Assembly: GCF_004569505.1 (NCBI RefSeq)
Contig: NZ_SPPK01000001.1
Coordinates: 1,227,696-1,291,695, forward strand
Direction: 5' to 3'
Length of the DNA: 64,000 nt
Source: Dysgonomonas mossii
GTDB lineage: Bacteria; Bacteroidota; Bacteroidia; Bacteroidales; Dysgonomonadaceae
How positions within the stretch are numbered: the first letter of the stretch is position 1; every line of letters starts with the position of its first letter. The position numbers and the translations under genes are program-made. The notes below the pieces were generated by a model, which worked only from the letters and a program-made list of their open reading frames with translations, did not search any database and was not told the origin of the DNA. Shown in pieces: positions 33,410 through 41,967 of this stretch.

Positions 33410-34570
33410 ATGTCATTTTCACAGTCATTGTTGCGCAGTAGAGGGAATGGTATCGCGTCTGTTTCTTTCTCCGAACTTCTTTTTGACCTTATCTATGTAT
33501 TTGCCGTCACCCAGATATCTCATTATCTCCTGCATCATCTTACATGGCTTGGATTTTTACAAAGTGCAGTAATCTGGTTTGCCATGTGGATGGCTTGGCA
33601 GCATACTACATGGATGACTAATTGGTTCGATCCTAATACACGAAAAATCCGTATTTTTCTGTTTATCTTAATGTTGATAGGGCTTATCATTGCTGCAGCA
33701 ATACCAGATGCATTCGGAGATAGGGGGCTCATATTTGCCTTGTGTTATATTGTTACTCAAATTGGACGTTCGGGTATTATCCTTTTTATGCTTGGCAAGA
33801 AGCATCATCTGACAAAGAACTATGCTCGTATATTGATATGGTTTTTTATCTCAGCCGTATTCTGGATCGTAGGAGCTTTGGAAGAAGATTTCATTCGATT
33901 GATATTATGGACTATCGCTGTTCTGTCTGACTATATAGCTCCTATGCATGGTTTTTATCTTCCCATTCTCGGTCGTTCCGATTCGAGCAAAGAATGGACA
34001 ATTGAAGGACACCATCTGACAGAAAGATGTCAGCTTTTTGTAATTATTGCTTTTGGAGAAACCATATTGATGACAGGTGCATCGTTGAGCGAATTAGAAG
34101 TTTGGACACTACCTGTTGTGGCAGCAGCCCTTTTGTCTGCTGTCAGCAGTCTGGCTATGTGGTGGGTCTATTTTGATACGAGCAGCGAAGTAGGTGCTGA
34201 GAAAATCCAGAAAGTGGACGATCCCGGAATGTTAGGGCTGAAATATCATGCTGTGCATGTGGTACTGGTAGGTGCACTGATAATGAGTGCTGTTGGAGAT
34301 GAACTGACTGTCAATCATCCTCTTGGCTATATTTCTTTAGCTGCAATCTTTGTAATCATAGTGGGGCCAGTCATTTATCTTGTGAGCAATATTGCCTATA
34401 AATGGCTTACTTGCCATATTATCGCAAAATCGCATATTGTGGGCATAATAGCTTTATTGCTGATAATTCCGTTTTCTCCATACCTGAATCTGTTAATAAT
34501 TAATGCCTTGTCTGTGTTCGTATTTGTGGCAATCAGTATTTATGAAATGATGAATCCATATGTTGAATGA
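33410..34570 (+). CDS. Low temperature requirement protein A (LtrA) family membrane protein
   Basis: 386 residues from the ATG at 33410; a TTG eleven codons upstream is not favoured. The N-terminal FSELLFDLIYVFAVTQISHYLL and the WFAMWMAWQHTTWMTNWFDPNTRKIRIFLFILMLIGLI stretch are hallmarks of the LtrA family. About ten transmembrane helices cover the chain, with the conserved HLTERCQLFVIIAFGETILMTG in the middle. The family is named from Listeria, where it affects growth in the cold; its biochemical role is unknown. It is a single gene before the small acetyltransferase pair. Confidence 0.88.
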   Translation: MSFSQSLLRSRGNGIASVSFSELLFDLIYVFAVTQISHYLLHHLTWLGFLQSAVIWFAMWMAWQHTTWMTNWFDPNTRKIRIFLFILMLIGLIIAAAIPDAFGDRGLIFALCYIVTQIGRSGIILFMLGKKHHLTKNYARILIWFFISAVFWIVGALEEDFIRLILWTIAVLSDYIAPMHGFYLPILGRSDSSKEWTIEGHHLTERCQLFVIIAFGETILMTGASLSELEVWTLPVVAAALLSAVSSLAMWWVYFDTSSEVGAEKIQKVDDPGMLGLKYHAVHVVLVGALIMSAVGDELTVNHPLGYISLAAIFVIIVGPVIYLVSNIAYKWLTCHIIAKSHIVGIIALLLIIPFSPYLNLLIINALSVFVFVAISIYEMMNPYVE

Positions 34571-34642
34571 CAAAAATTGAGAACAAGAGTGCTAGAAATA
34601 TGTTTTATAAATAAGAAACAAAACTTATAGTAGAAATGAAAT

Positions 34643-34945
34643 ATGGAAACAAAGGAATATGAATTGATAAATAATACAGATGAAAGCCAGTATGAATTTC
34701 ATGTAGGAAAATACATTCCCAAAATAAAATATATGAAATCGGTCAACAATGAGATTTATCTGACACATACCGAAGTACCTTCCGAACTTGGAGGTCAGGG
34801 TATAGGCAGTCAGTTGGTAGAAAAAGTATTGCAGGATATTGAGATGCAAAAACTTCAATTAGTACCATTATGTCCTTTTGTTGCCGGATATATACGAAAA
34901 CATCCAGACTGGAGGCGTATTGTTATGAAGGGGATAAATGTATAA
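34643..34945 (+). CDS. Small GNAT-type N-acetyltransferase (YjdJ/YidJ-like, PF14542)
   Basis: 100 residues. It is a short acetyltransferase-like protein with the acetyl-CoA loop EVPSELGGQGIGSQLVEKVLQDI and the C-terminal LVPLCPFVAGYIRKHPDWRRIV, both diagnostic of the minimal GNAT group. The substrate is unknown. The next gene, 47 bp later, encodes a YjdI-like iron-sulfur protein, and the same two families are neighbours (yjdI-yjdJ) in E. coli. This conserved pairing argues for a joint function. Confidence 0.85.
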   Translation: METKEYELINNTDESQYEFHVGKYIPKIKYMKSVNNEIYLTHTEVPSELGGQGIGSQLVEKVLQDIEMQKLQLVPLCPFVAGYIRKHPDWRRIVMKGINV

Positions 34946-34992
34946 CGTAGCACATCTTTACAAAAATAATCAATTAAAAAATATTTCATAAA

Positions 34993-35211
34993 ATGGAAAA
35001 AGTAATAGAATACACAAACGGAGAAGTGACCGTAATATGGAAACCTGAAATATGCAAGCATGCGGGTATTTGTGTTAAAATGCTTCCAAATGTTTATCAT
35101 CCTAAAGAAAGGCCATGGGTAAAACCTGAAAATGCTACCACTGAGGAACTAATAGAACAGATAGATATGTGTCCGTCCAAAGCTCTTACCTATCGGATGA
35201 ATAAGACTTAA
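34993..35211 (+). CDS. YjdI-like (4Fe-4S) mono-cluster protein (Fer4_19)
   Basis: 72 residues. The pattern YTNGEVTVIWKPEICKHAGICVKMLPNVYHPKERPWVKPENA..IDMCPSKAL matches the Fer4_19 family, with three visible cysteines (in EICKH, GIC and MCPSKAL). The fourth ligand may be another residue, since these are short ferredoxin-like proteins. It probably carries electrons or senses redox state in the cytoplasm. It follows the small acetyltransferase gene and likely works with it. Confidence 0.88.
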   Translation: MEKVIEYTNGEVTVIWKPEICKHAGICVKMLPNVYHPKERPWVKPENATTEELIEQIDMCPSKALTYRMNKT

Positions 35212-35411
35212 TATACTCTTTTACTTTATCCTTAAACTTTTTATATATAAATACTTTATCAAATTCAGACTTATATTCAACCTTATTTATATAGTCAAAT
35301 AGTAAAGCGGAAGATTCTGTACAAAAAATTGGTAGTGATAACAAACTAATTCTAATCAAAATAATTTCTATATTTAGAAGTCAAGAAGACTTTATAATAA
35401 AAAAGACTTTA

Positions 35412-35930
35412 ATGCAAGAAGAAATATTTCCTCTAGTAGATGAACAAGGTATTGTAGTTGGACAGGCGCCACGCAGTGTCTGTCATGATGGATCAAAGTT
35501 GTTACATCCTGTAATTCATCTCCACATCTTTAACTCTAAAGGTGAATTGTATTTACAAAAACGTTCTGCAACAAAGGATGTACAGCCCAACAGGTGGGAC
35601 TCTTCCGTAGCGGGGCATATAGATTTAAACGAGACACCCGAAAAGGCAGCATTGCGCGAGGCTTCCGAAGAGTTAAATATATCAGATATTATACCTCGCT
35701 ATATAACCAAATATATAATAGAGACAGATCGGGAACGCGAATTAAGCTATTGCTATTACGCTATATACGATGGAAGTTTTAAGCTAAATACCGAAGAACT
35801 TGCCGACGGACGTTTTTGGACGATCGATGAGGTACAAAAAGAGTTGGGTAAAGATGTATTTACCTTAAATTTTGAATCCGACTTCAGATTATTCCTGCAC
35901 AAAGGCTCTCAAAATATAGCTCAACAGTAG
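35412..35930 (+). CDS. Nudix hydrolase, IDI-like
   Basis: 172 residues. The Nudix box is complete: GHIDLNETPEKAALREASEELNI (about residues 75-97), which coordinates magnesium for cleavage of a nucleoside-diphosphate-type bond. The N-terminal EEIFPLVDEQGIVVGQAPRSVCH and the QKRSATKDVQPNRWDSSVAGH segment resemble isopentenyl-diphosphate isomerase-like Nudix proteins of the YfcD type. The exact substrate is not predictable. Its 3' end lies 8 bp from the convergent HAD gene. The 200-bp stretch before it holds a weak antisense reading frame but no convincing gene. Confidence 0.88.
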   Translation: MQEEIFPLVDEQGIVVGQAPRSVCHDGSKLLHPVIHLHIFNSKGELYLQKRSATKDVQPNRWDSSVAGHIDLNETPEKAALREASEELNISDIIPRYITKYIIETDRERELSYCYYAIYDGSFKLNTEELADGRFWTIDEVQKELGKDVFTLNFESDFRLFLHKGSQNIAQQ

Positions 35931-35938
35931 TCCTATAT

Positions 35939-36577
35939 TTAGTTGATATATTCGATGACTTGTTTTAGATCTGAAAAATCTGAAATTATAAAATCGGCTT
36001 TACCTTGAAGTTCATTTTCGGGAATTGTAGTGGAAACACCTACAACACGCATTCCGGCATCTTTGCCTGATCGTATTCCATGAAAAGAATCTTCGAATAC
36101 AACGCATTCTGAGGGAGATACATTCAGGTCTTCCGCAGCTAATAGATAGCATGCCGGATTAGGTTTACCTTTGGTTATGCGTGCCGCTGTAACTTCGGTA
36201 TCGAATGTTTTGGATAAATTTAATATATCCAAAGCACGTTTCATTTTGAAATCCTGCGAACTGGTTACCAATCCTATTTTATAGTTATTGTTTTTCAGAT
36301 ACTCAATAAACTCCATCACACCGTCTACCAAAGGAAAGTCCATTTGCAATTCGAATTCACCTAATTCTTTCTCTACGGTTTTTACTTCTTCTTTGGGTAA
36401 GTGGCTAAAATATTTTTTTAGTATGTCCGGACTAGTGGTTCCTTTTACTTTCAAAGCAAAATTTTCGATACCTAGATTATATTTTTCACCTAAAGCATCA
36501 ATGTATATATCATATTGAGGCTCGGTGTTAGCTATCACTCCATCAAAGTCGAACAGTACGGTTGTTATTTTTGTCAT
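35939..36577 (-). CDS. HAD-superfamily phosphatase / beta-phosphoglucomutase-like
   Basis: 212 residues. HAD motif I is LFDFDGVIANTE, with the nucleophile D10 and general acid D12. Motif II is VTSSQDF, motif III the lysine in TKGKPNP, and motif IV VVFEDSFHGIRSG. A helical C1-type cap spans about 18-85, as in the beta-phosphoglucomutase and phosphoglycolate phosphatase subfamily. It should remove or shift phosphate on a small sugar phosphate; the specificity is not readable. Single gene, convergent with the Nudix gene. Confidence 0.88.
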   Translation of the reverse strand: MTKITTVLFDFDGVIANTEPQYDIYIDALGEKYNLGIENFALKVKGTTSPDILKKYFSHLPKEEVKTVEKELGEFELQMDFPLVDGVMEFIEYLKNNNYKIGLVTSSQDFKMKRALDILNLSKTFDTEVTAARITKGKPNPACYLLAAEDLNVSPSECVVFEDSFHGIRSGKDAGMRVVGVSTTIPENELQGKADFIISDFSDLKQVIEYIN

Positions 36578-36731
36578 ATTTCAATATTATTTCTTCTTTT
36601 CTGCTGCAAAGGTAAGGTTTTAAATCGTTATTAACAATTAGCGTTTGATTTGTAAATAGTTACTATATTTTTCTGTTTAAAATATCTATTATAAAGTACT
36701 GTTGCGATTGCAATATAAATTCATTAATCGC

Positions 36732-36860
36732 TTGTCACTTGTAAAAAGCATAGCAGAAAAGTGACAATAATAATTATATAAAAAAGTGTCACCTTTGTCA
36801 CCTTTTGCTACGTAATTGTTTGCAGTATATTGTGTTGTGATATATTCCGGATTGTCACTT
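36732..36860. repeat. Cluster of TTGTCACTT-type boxes in a 418-bp non-coding gap
   Basis: TTGTCACTT occurs at 36732-36740 and 36852-36860, its reverse complement AAGTGACAA at 36759-36767, and GTCACC twice in tandem at 36788-36793 and 36797-36802. The first pair forms an inverted repeat with an 18-base spacer. This fills the middle of the gap 36578-36995 between the HAD gene and aroK. Otherwise the gap holds only the aroK -7 elements. Function unknown; it could be a regulator-binding array. Confidence 0.4.
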
Positions 36861-36969
36861 TTTGTACCATTATATAAAGAATGTCATAAAAGTTGGAATT
36901 AAGGTGCAATTAATACTTATTTGCTAAAGAATCGGTGTTGTAAAAAAGCCTCTTTATTTATTTTATTTA

Positions 36970-36985
36970 TATTTTTGTATATTTG
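36970..36985 (+). promoter_or_regulatory. Candidate -7 elements for aroK
   Basis: Two adjacent consensus matches, TATTTTTG (36970-36977) and TATATTTG (36978-36985), lie just upstream of the aroK ATG. The first leaves a short but usable leader. Confidence 0.45.
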
Positions 36986-36995
36986 ATTGTTTAAG

Positions 36996-37517
36996 ATGAG
37001 AAGAATATTCCTGATAGGATATATGGGTGCTGGAAAAACAACAGCAGGTAGAGAGCTAGCAAAAGAGCTTAATCTAGAATTCGTTGATTTAGACCACTTC
37101 ATACAGGCTCGCTATCAAAAAACAGTAGGACAGATTTTTTCAGATGTTGGAGAAGGCGAATTTCGTAATATTGAAAAGAGCATTCTGAAAGAAGTAGGTG
37201 AGTTCGAAGATGTAGTGATATCTACAGGTGGAGGCACACCCTGCTTTTTTGATAATATAGAGTATATGAATCAAGTAGGTACAACCATTTATTTGAAAGC
37301 ATCGGCTGATGTGCTGGCTTCGCGATTGAATGATTGTAAAGATAAACGCCCTTTGATAAAGGATAAAAATGAAGAGGAACTACTTCGGTTTGTAACAGAT
37401 ACTCTAGAAAAGAGAGAGTCTTTTTATTCCAAAGCGAAAATTATATATGAAACTGAGGTGTTGGTCACTCGTGAAGATGTAAATGAGTATGTTCGGAAAT
37501 TAATAAAATTATTATGA
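36996..37517 (+). CDS. aroK: Shikimate kinase AroK
   Basis: 173 residues from the ATG at 36996; a TTG three codons upstream is not favoured. It phosphorylates shikimate in the aromatic amino acid pathway. Walker A is LIGYMGAGKTTAGREL at the N-terminus. FVDLDHFI with the shikimate-binding aspartates, GEGEFRNIEKSIL, and VISTGGGTPCF with the GGG substrate loop follow; KDKRPLIKD is the lid region. Its stop overlaps the start of the secreted protease gene by 4 bp (ATGA), so the two are translationally coupled despite unrelated functions. Confidence 0.95.
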   Translation: MRRIFLIGYMGAGKTTAGRELAKELNLEFVDLDHFIQARYQKTVGQIFSDVGEGEFRNIEKSILKEVGEFEDVVISTGGGTPCFFDNIEYMNQVGTTIYLKASADVLASRLNDCKDKRPLIKDKNEEELLRFVTDTLEKRESFYSKAKIIYETEVLVTREDVNEYVRKLIKLL

Positions 37518-39127
37518 ACTTAAGTCTGATTCGTTTTTTAGCAGGTATTACTTTGTTATCCTGTATTATTTCACTCTCTGCCCAAGAAAAGCAATATAGT
37601 TTCAATAAAGATAAATCGAAATTGACTCTCATTGTTGAAAAAGAAAATACAAAATTATTAGTAGTAAAAAACAATGTAAAAAGAAGAGGCCTTCCACTCA
37701 AAGAGGCCAAAATTTATACATTAGATATAGCTTCCGACACAGTTGGTACATGGTCGGTATTGCCTACAAAAAAAAATGTTTGGAAGTTGTCTTTCGATAT
37801 TCCCAATGCCAAAGGGTTTTATATAGGATTCGATGATTTTTATTTACCCGAAGGGGCTCAATTATATGTATATGAAAAAAGCAATGTGAAAAATGCTATT
37901 GTATACAAACATGAAGATAACCCCCAAGGTGGAGCTTACTCTCTCGAGAATCTGAAAGGAGATAATGTTGTACTTGAATATGTAGCACCACAAAATCTAG
38001 GAACTCCACGATTGCATATATCCGATGTAGGGTATAAATATGTTGATGAACAAGGCGACCCAATCAGTGGCTTTAATACCGCCTCTAATTCTTGTATGGT
38101 AAATATAAATTGTGCAGAAGGCGGCTTTTGGAAGAATCAGAAAAAAGGAGTGTTGCAATTGCGTGTCAAAAGAGGAGGTAGTACTTATCTTTGCTCGGGT
38201 ACGTTAATTAATAACACGAGTGAAGATAAAACTCCCTATGTGTTAACAGCATATCATTGTTTTGAATACTTATCGTCGTCAATAATATCTAATACTGAAT
38301 TCTTTTTTGATTATGAGACTCCCGAATGTGAAACAGAAAACAGACCCAACTATAAATATCATAAAGGTGCAAAACCATTGGTGCTTAATTCAATTGATGA
38401 TGGTTCTGACGGCGCCTTACTTAGGTTGTCGGAGTCAATTCCCGATAACTGGGATGTCTATTACAACGGTTGGGATAGAACAAATGATGGCGCGAGTGTA
38501 ACAGGTGGAGCGGTAATTCATCACCCTCTGGGAGATGTTAAAAAAATAACTCTATTTAATAAACCTCTTACTTCGAGTAAATGGGATCCGGACTCTGAAG
38601 ACGAGCCAGATGGTACTCAATGGAGTGTGACTTATTATAAAGGCGCTACAGAGGGTGGTTCTTCGGGAGCTCCTCTCTTTAATCAAAATGGTTATGTGGT
38701 GGGTACATTATCAGGAGGAGAAAGTAATTGTTCAAATCAGGGGTTAGCTGATTCTTTTGGTAAATTTTGGTTTCATTGGGATCAGTACTATGATGCAGAT
38801 CAGCATATGTCTAAATATTTGGATCCCAACAATACAGGAGCTACTAAATTGAAGGGTTTGAGTTCGCTTGGAACTGACGAACCAAATCCTGATCAACAGC
38901 CAGAACTCATTGCATATTTTAAAGATGATGCTTTGCGCATATATGCTAAAGATATATTAAAGAAAGTAAGTATTGCAGACTTAAACGGACGAATATTGTA
39001 TACTAAAACCACAGGTTTTGATTCTTCTATATTTGAAGAAACGTTCTATGGATGGCGTCCGGGAGTATATATTGTCTCTGTGGATGTTTCGGGAAGGTCT
39101 ACGAAGTCGATAAAAGTAATGAAGTAA
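37514..39127 (+). CDS. Secreted trypsin-like serine protease with T9SS sorting domain
   Basis: 537 residues. A signal peptide (about 1-23) is followed by an N-terminal propeptide-like region (to about 190). A trypsin-fold catalytic domain then shows H248 in TAYHCFEYL, D299 in GSDGALLRL and S384 in GGSSGAPLF. Cysteines suggest disulfides as in lysyl endopeptidases. The last ~70 residues (LRIYAKDILKKVSIADLNGRIL to the end, with PGVYIVSVDVSGRSTKSIKVMK) form a type IX secretion C-terminal domain. It is therefore likely exported through T9SS and held at the surface or released. It sits between aroK, which it overlaps by 4 bp, and radA, 22 bp downstream. Substrate preference is not certain. Confidence 0.85.
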   Translation: MNLSLIRFLAGITLLSCIISLSAQEKQYSFNKDKSKLTLIVEKENTKLLVVKNNVKRRGLPLKEAKIYTLDIASDTVGTWSVLPTKKNVWKLSFDIPNAKGFYIGFDDFYLPEGAQLYVYEKSNVKNAIVYKHEDNPQGGAYSLENLKGDNVVLEYVAPQNLGTPRLHISDVGYKYVDEQGDPISGFNTASNSCMVNINCAEGGFWKNQKKGVLQLRVKRGGSTYLCSGTLINNTSEDKTPYVLTAYHCFEYLSSSIISNTEFFFDYETPECETENRPNYKYHKGAKPLVLNSIDDGSDGALLRLSESIPDNWDVYYNGWDRTNDGASVTGGAVIHHPLGDVKKITLFNKPLTSSKWDPDSEDEPDGTQWSVTYYKGATEGGSSGAPLFNQNGYVVGTLSGGESNCSNQGLADSFGKFWFHWDQYYDADQHMSKYLDPNNTGATKLKGLSSLGTDEPNPDQQPELIAYFKDDALRIYAKDILKKVSIADLNGRILYTKTTGFDSSIFEETFYGWRPGVYIVSVDVSGRSTKSIKVMK

Positions 39128-39149
39128 AGAAGAAAGATCCAATAATAAA

Positions 39150-40514
39150 ATGGCTAAAACCAAAACAGTATATGTTTGTAATAACTGTGGAAATGACTCT
39201 CCTAAATGGCTAGGGAAGTGTCCTGTATGTGGAGAGTGGAATACTTATGTCGAAGAGATTGTTAGTAAAGACAGCTCATCGAGAGGGAACTCCAACTTAT
39301 TTGAAATATCTAAGGCGAAGCCGTTATTATTGAAGGAAGTAGAAACGGGAGAAGAACCTCGTATAGACTTGCACGATGGAGAATTGAACCGTGTGCTTGG
39401 AGGAGGACTGGTTCCCGGTTCGTTGGTGCTGATTGGTGGTGAACCGGGCATCGGAAAGTCGACACTCGTTTTACAAACAGTCTTAGGACTGAGAAAAATA
39501 AAAACACTATATGTTTCGGGAGAAGAGAGCGCCAGGCAATTGAAATTGCGTGCCGATCGTATAAACTCCAATAGTGAGAACTGTTTTATCGTATGCGAGA
39601 CAAATCTCGAACAGATATTTGTTCATATACAAAATCTGAAACCGGACTTTGTTATTATAGACTCTATACAGACAATCTTCACAGAAACCGTAGAATCGTC
39701 TCCGGGTAGCGTATCGCAAGTCCGCGAATGTTCTGCTTCAATCCTTAAGTTTGCAAAAGAGACAGGAACCCCTGTGGTTCTTATCGGGCATATAAATAAA
39801 GAAGGAAGTATTGCCGGACCAAAAGTACTAGAGCATATTGTAGATACAGTACTGCAATTCGAAGGAGATCAGCATTATATGTATCGTATCTTGCGAAGTA
39901 TAAAAAACCGTTTTGGGAGTACTGCCGAACTCGGTATTTACGAAATGAGGCAAAATGGGCTTCGTGAAGTTAGTAATCCCTCCGAATTGCTATTAACTCA
40001 GAATCACGAAGGGCTGAGCGGTGTTTCTATTGCCGCAGCTATAGAAGGAATACGTCCGTTTCTTATCGAAACTCAGGCTTTGGTAAGTACTGCTGCTTAT
40101 GGGACTCCTCAACGTTCGGCTACAGGTTTTGATCTGCGACGGATGAATATGTTACTTGCGGTATTAGAGAAAAGAGCAGGTTTTAAGCTGATACAAAAAG
40201 ATGTATTTCTTAATATCGCAGGAGGGCTTAGAGTGAATGATCCTGCTATGGATTTGTCAGTAATTAGTGCTGTATTGTCTTCAAGCTTGGATATCTCCAT
40301 CGAGAAGCATGTTTGTATGACTGGCGAAGTAGGCTTGTCGGGTGAAATACGTCCCGTAAATCGTATTGAACAAAGAATATTGGAAGCAGAGAAGCTGGGC
40401 TTTTCTAAGATACTTGTTCCTCAAAATAACCTGAAAGGATTTGCCTCGAAAGTAAATATTGAGATCGTGCAAGTACGAAAAGTAGAAGAGGCTTTTAGGC
40501 AATTATTTGGATGA
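39150..40514 (+). CDS. radA: DNA repair protein RadA
   Basis: 454 residues, normal length. It is a RecA-like ATPase that helps branch migration in recombination repair. The N-terminal zinc finger uses C10, C13, C24 and C27 (CNNCGNDSPKWLGKCPVCG). Walker A is GGEPGIGKST (about 97-105). The RadA-specific KNRFG motif is in RSIKNRFGSTAELGIYEM, and a Lon-protease-like domain without protease residues fills the C-terminus (SGEIRPVNRIEQRILEAEKLGFSKILVP). The stop is followed closely by a short hydrophobic reading frame and then folC. Confidence 0.96.
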   Translation: MAKTKTVYVCNNCGNDSPKWLGKCPVCGEWNTYVEEIVSKDSSSRGNSNLFEISKAKPLLLKEVETGEEPRIDLHDGELNRVLGGGLVPGSLVLIGGEPGIGKSTLVLQTVLGLRKIKTLYVSGEESARQLKLRADRINSNSENCFIVCETNLEQIFVHIQNLKPDFVIIDSIQTIFTETVESSPGSVSQVRECSASILKFAKETGTPVVLIGHINKEGSIAGPKVLEHIVDTVLQFEGDQHYMYRILRSIKNRFGSTAELGIYEMRQNGLREVSNPSELLLTQNHEGLSGVSIAAAIEGIRPFLIETQALVSTAAYGTPQRSATGFDLRRMNMLLAVLEKRAGFKLIQKDVFLNIAGGLRVNDPAMDLSVISAVLSSSLDISIEKHVCMTGEVGLSGEIRPVNRIEQRILEAEKLGFSKILVPQNNLKGFASKVNIEIVQVRKVEEAFRQLFG

Positions 40515-40653
40515 AAATATAACGATATTAGAATCGTATCAAAAAGAAGTATTGACGACATTATCTTTTTTGCTTACTACGTTATTGGGAGGTTTGATAA
40601 GTATGTCATTTTCCGTTGTATTACAACTGATAAAGAAAAAGATAGAAGAATAG
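40507..40653 (+). CDS. Possible small membrane protein (48 aa) between radA and folC
   Basis: An open frame from a TTG at 40507, overlapping the radA end by 8 bp, runs to TAG at 40651-40653, 6 bp before folC. It would encode 48 residues: an acidic N-terminus (DENITILESYQKE), one hydrophobic helix of about 22 residues rich in Leu, Thr and Gly, and a basic tail (KKKIEE). The layout fits a one-helix membrane protein and fills the gap exactly. The non-ATG start and lack of a known family keep this tentative. Confidence 0.35.
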   Translation: MDENITILESYQKEVLTTLSFLLTTLLGGLISMSFSVVLQLIKKKIEE

Positions 40654-40659
40654 TTTATA

Positions 40660-41952
40660 ATGAATTACGAAGAAACACTAGAATATTTATATAATCAATT
40701 ACCTGTTTATCAAAAAGTAGGAGGTACAGCCTATAAAGAAGGATTGGACAACAGTCTGTCTCTTGATAAATATTTTTCACACCCTCATATCCGATATAAG
40801 ACGATTCATATTGCAGGAACAAACGGAAAAGGATCTACGTCTCACCTTTTGGCTGCAACATTGCAACAGTCTGGTTACAAGGTTGGATTATATACTTCTC
40901 CCCATCTAGTTGACTTTAGAGAGCGTATTCGTGTAAATGGAGAGAAGATATCGAAGCAATATGTTTTGGATTTTGTAACAAAACACAGAGAGGCTTATGA
41001 GCCTATACAGCCTTCTTTCTTTGAGCTGACGATGATGATGGCTTTTCAGTATTTTGCCGATACAAATGTTGATGTTGCAATAATAGAAGTCGGACTAGGA
41101 GGAAGACTGGATAGTACTAATATTATAACACCGGTGTTGAGTATAATTACCAATATTAGCTTCGATCATATGCAATTTTTGGGCAATACACTAGAGAAAA
41201 TTGCGGCTGAAAAAGCAGGTATAATCAAGAAATATATTCCTGTTATTATTGGAGAGGCAGAAGGTGATGTCCGTAAGGTGTTTGAAGATACTGCAGAGAG
41301 GGTAGGAGCACCTATCGTTTTTGCAGAAGATGAAAAACTTATACACTCAAGCTTGCGTACTGCCAGTGGGTGGTTGTATGATACAAAATACTATCAGCAG
41401 CTCAAAGGTGAACTTTCGGGCTATGCCCAGATAAAAAATACGGCGACAGTACTATGTGCTATACGTGAACTTCAAAAACAGGGCTATGTAATACCATCCA
41501 AGGCTGTATATAATAGTTTTGCCTATGTGAATGAATATACCGGACTAATGGGACGCTGGCAAATACTACAAGACTATAATCCCAAAATTGTATGTGATAC
41601 AGGGCATAATGAAGCCGGAATGAAATATATATCAGAACAGCTTGTAAACGAGCGTTATGATACATTGCATATTATTCTGGGTATGGTAAATGACAAAGAT
41701 ATCTCATCTGTATTATCCTTACTCCCTAAAAAGGCTATTTATTACTTTACTAAAGCATCTGTACCTCGATCGATGAACGAACGAACCTTGCAAGAATTAG
41801 CTGTCAAAAAAGGGCTTACAGGCTATTCATATCCTACAGTGAAAGAAGCTATTCGTGCAGCAAAAGATTGGGCTATACCAAGTGATTTTATATTTATAGG
41901 AGGAAGCAACTTCGTTGTAGCTGATGCACTTATCGAATTCGGCTATGAATAG
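40660..41952 (+). CDS. folC: Folylpolyglutamate synthase / dihydrofolate synthase FolC
   Basis: 430 residues, normal length. A Mur-ligase-type enzyme that adds glutamate to folates and may also join glutamate to dihydropteroate. The P-loop is IHIAGTNGKGSTSHLLA (about 48-64). Other family signs are GLYTSPHLVDFRERIRVNGE, the metal-site ELTMMMAFQYFA, EVGLGGRLDSTNII, ISFDHMQFLGNTLEKIAAEKAGIIK and, in the C-terminal domain, GRWQIL and DTGHNEAGMKYI. It ends 15 bp before the convergent L,D-transpeptidase gene. Confidence 0.95.
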   Translation: MNYEETLEYLYNQLPVYQKVGGTAYKEGLDNSLSLDKYFSHPHIRYKTIHIAGTNGKGSTSHLLAATLQQSGYKVGLYTSPHLVDFRERIRVNGEKISKQYVLDFVTKHREAYEPIQPSFFELTMMMAFQYFADTNVDVAIIEVGLGGRLDSTNIITPVLSIITNISFDHMQFLGNTLEKIAAEKAGIIKKYIPVIIGEAEGDVRKVFEDTAERVGAPIVFAEDEKLIHSSLRTASGWLYDTKYYQQLKGELSGYAQIKNTATVLCAIRELQKQGYVIPSKAVYNSFAYVNEYTGLMGRWQILQDYNPKIVCDTGHNEAGMKYISEQLVNERYDTLHIILGMVNDKDISSVLSLLPKKAIYYFTKASVPRSMNERTLQELAVKKGLTGYSYPTVKEAIRAAKDWAIPSDFIFIGGSNFVVADALIEFGYE

Positions 41953-41967
41953 AAGCAATACAGGGTA

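Noticed and set aside
36732..36860. CRISPR array
   Set aside because: The boxes are only 6-9 bp, irregularly spaced and in both orientations; no cas genes are in the window.
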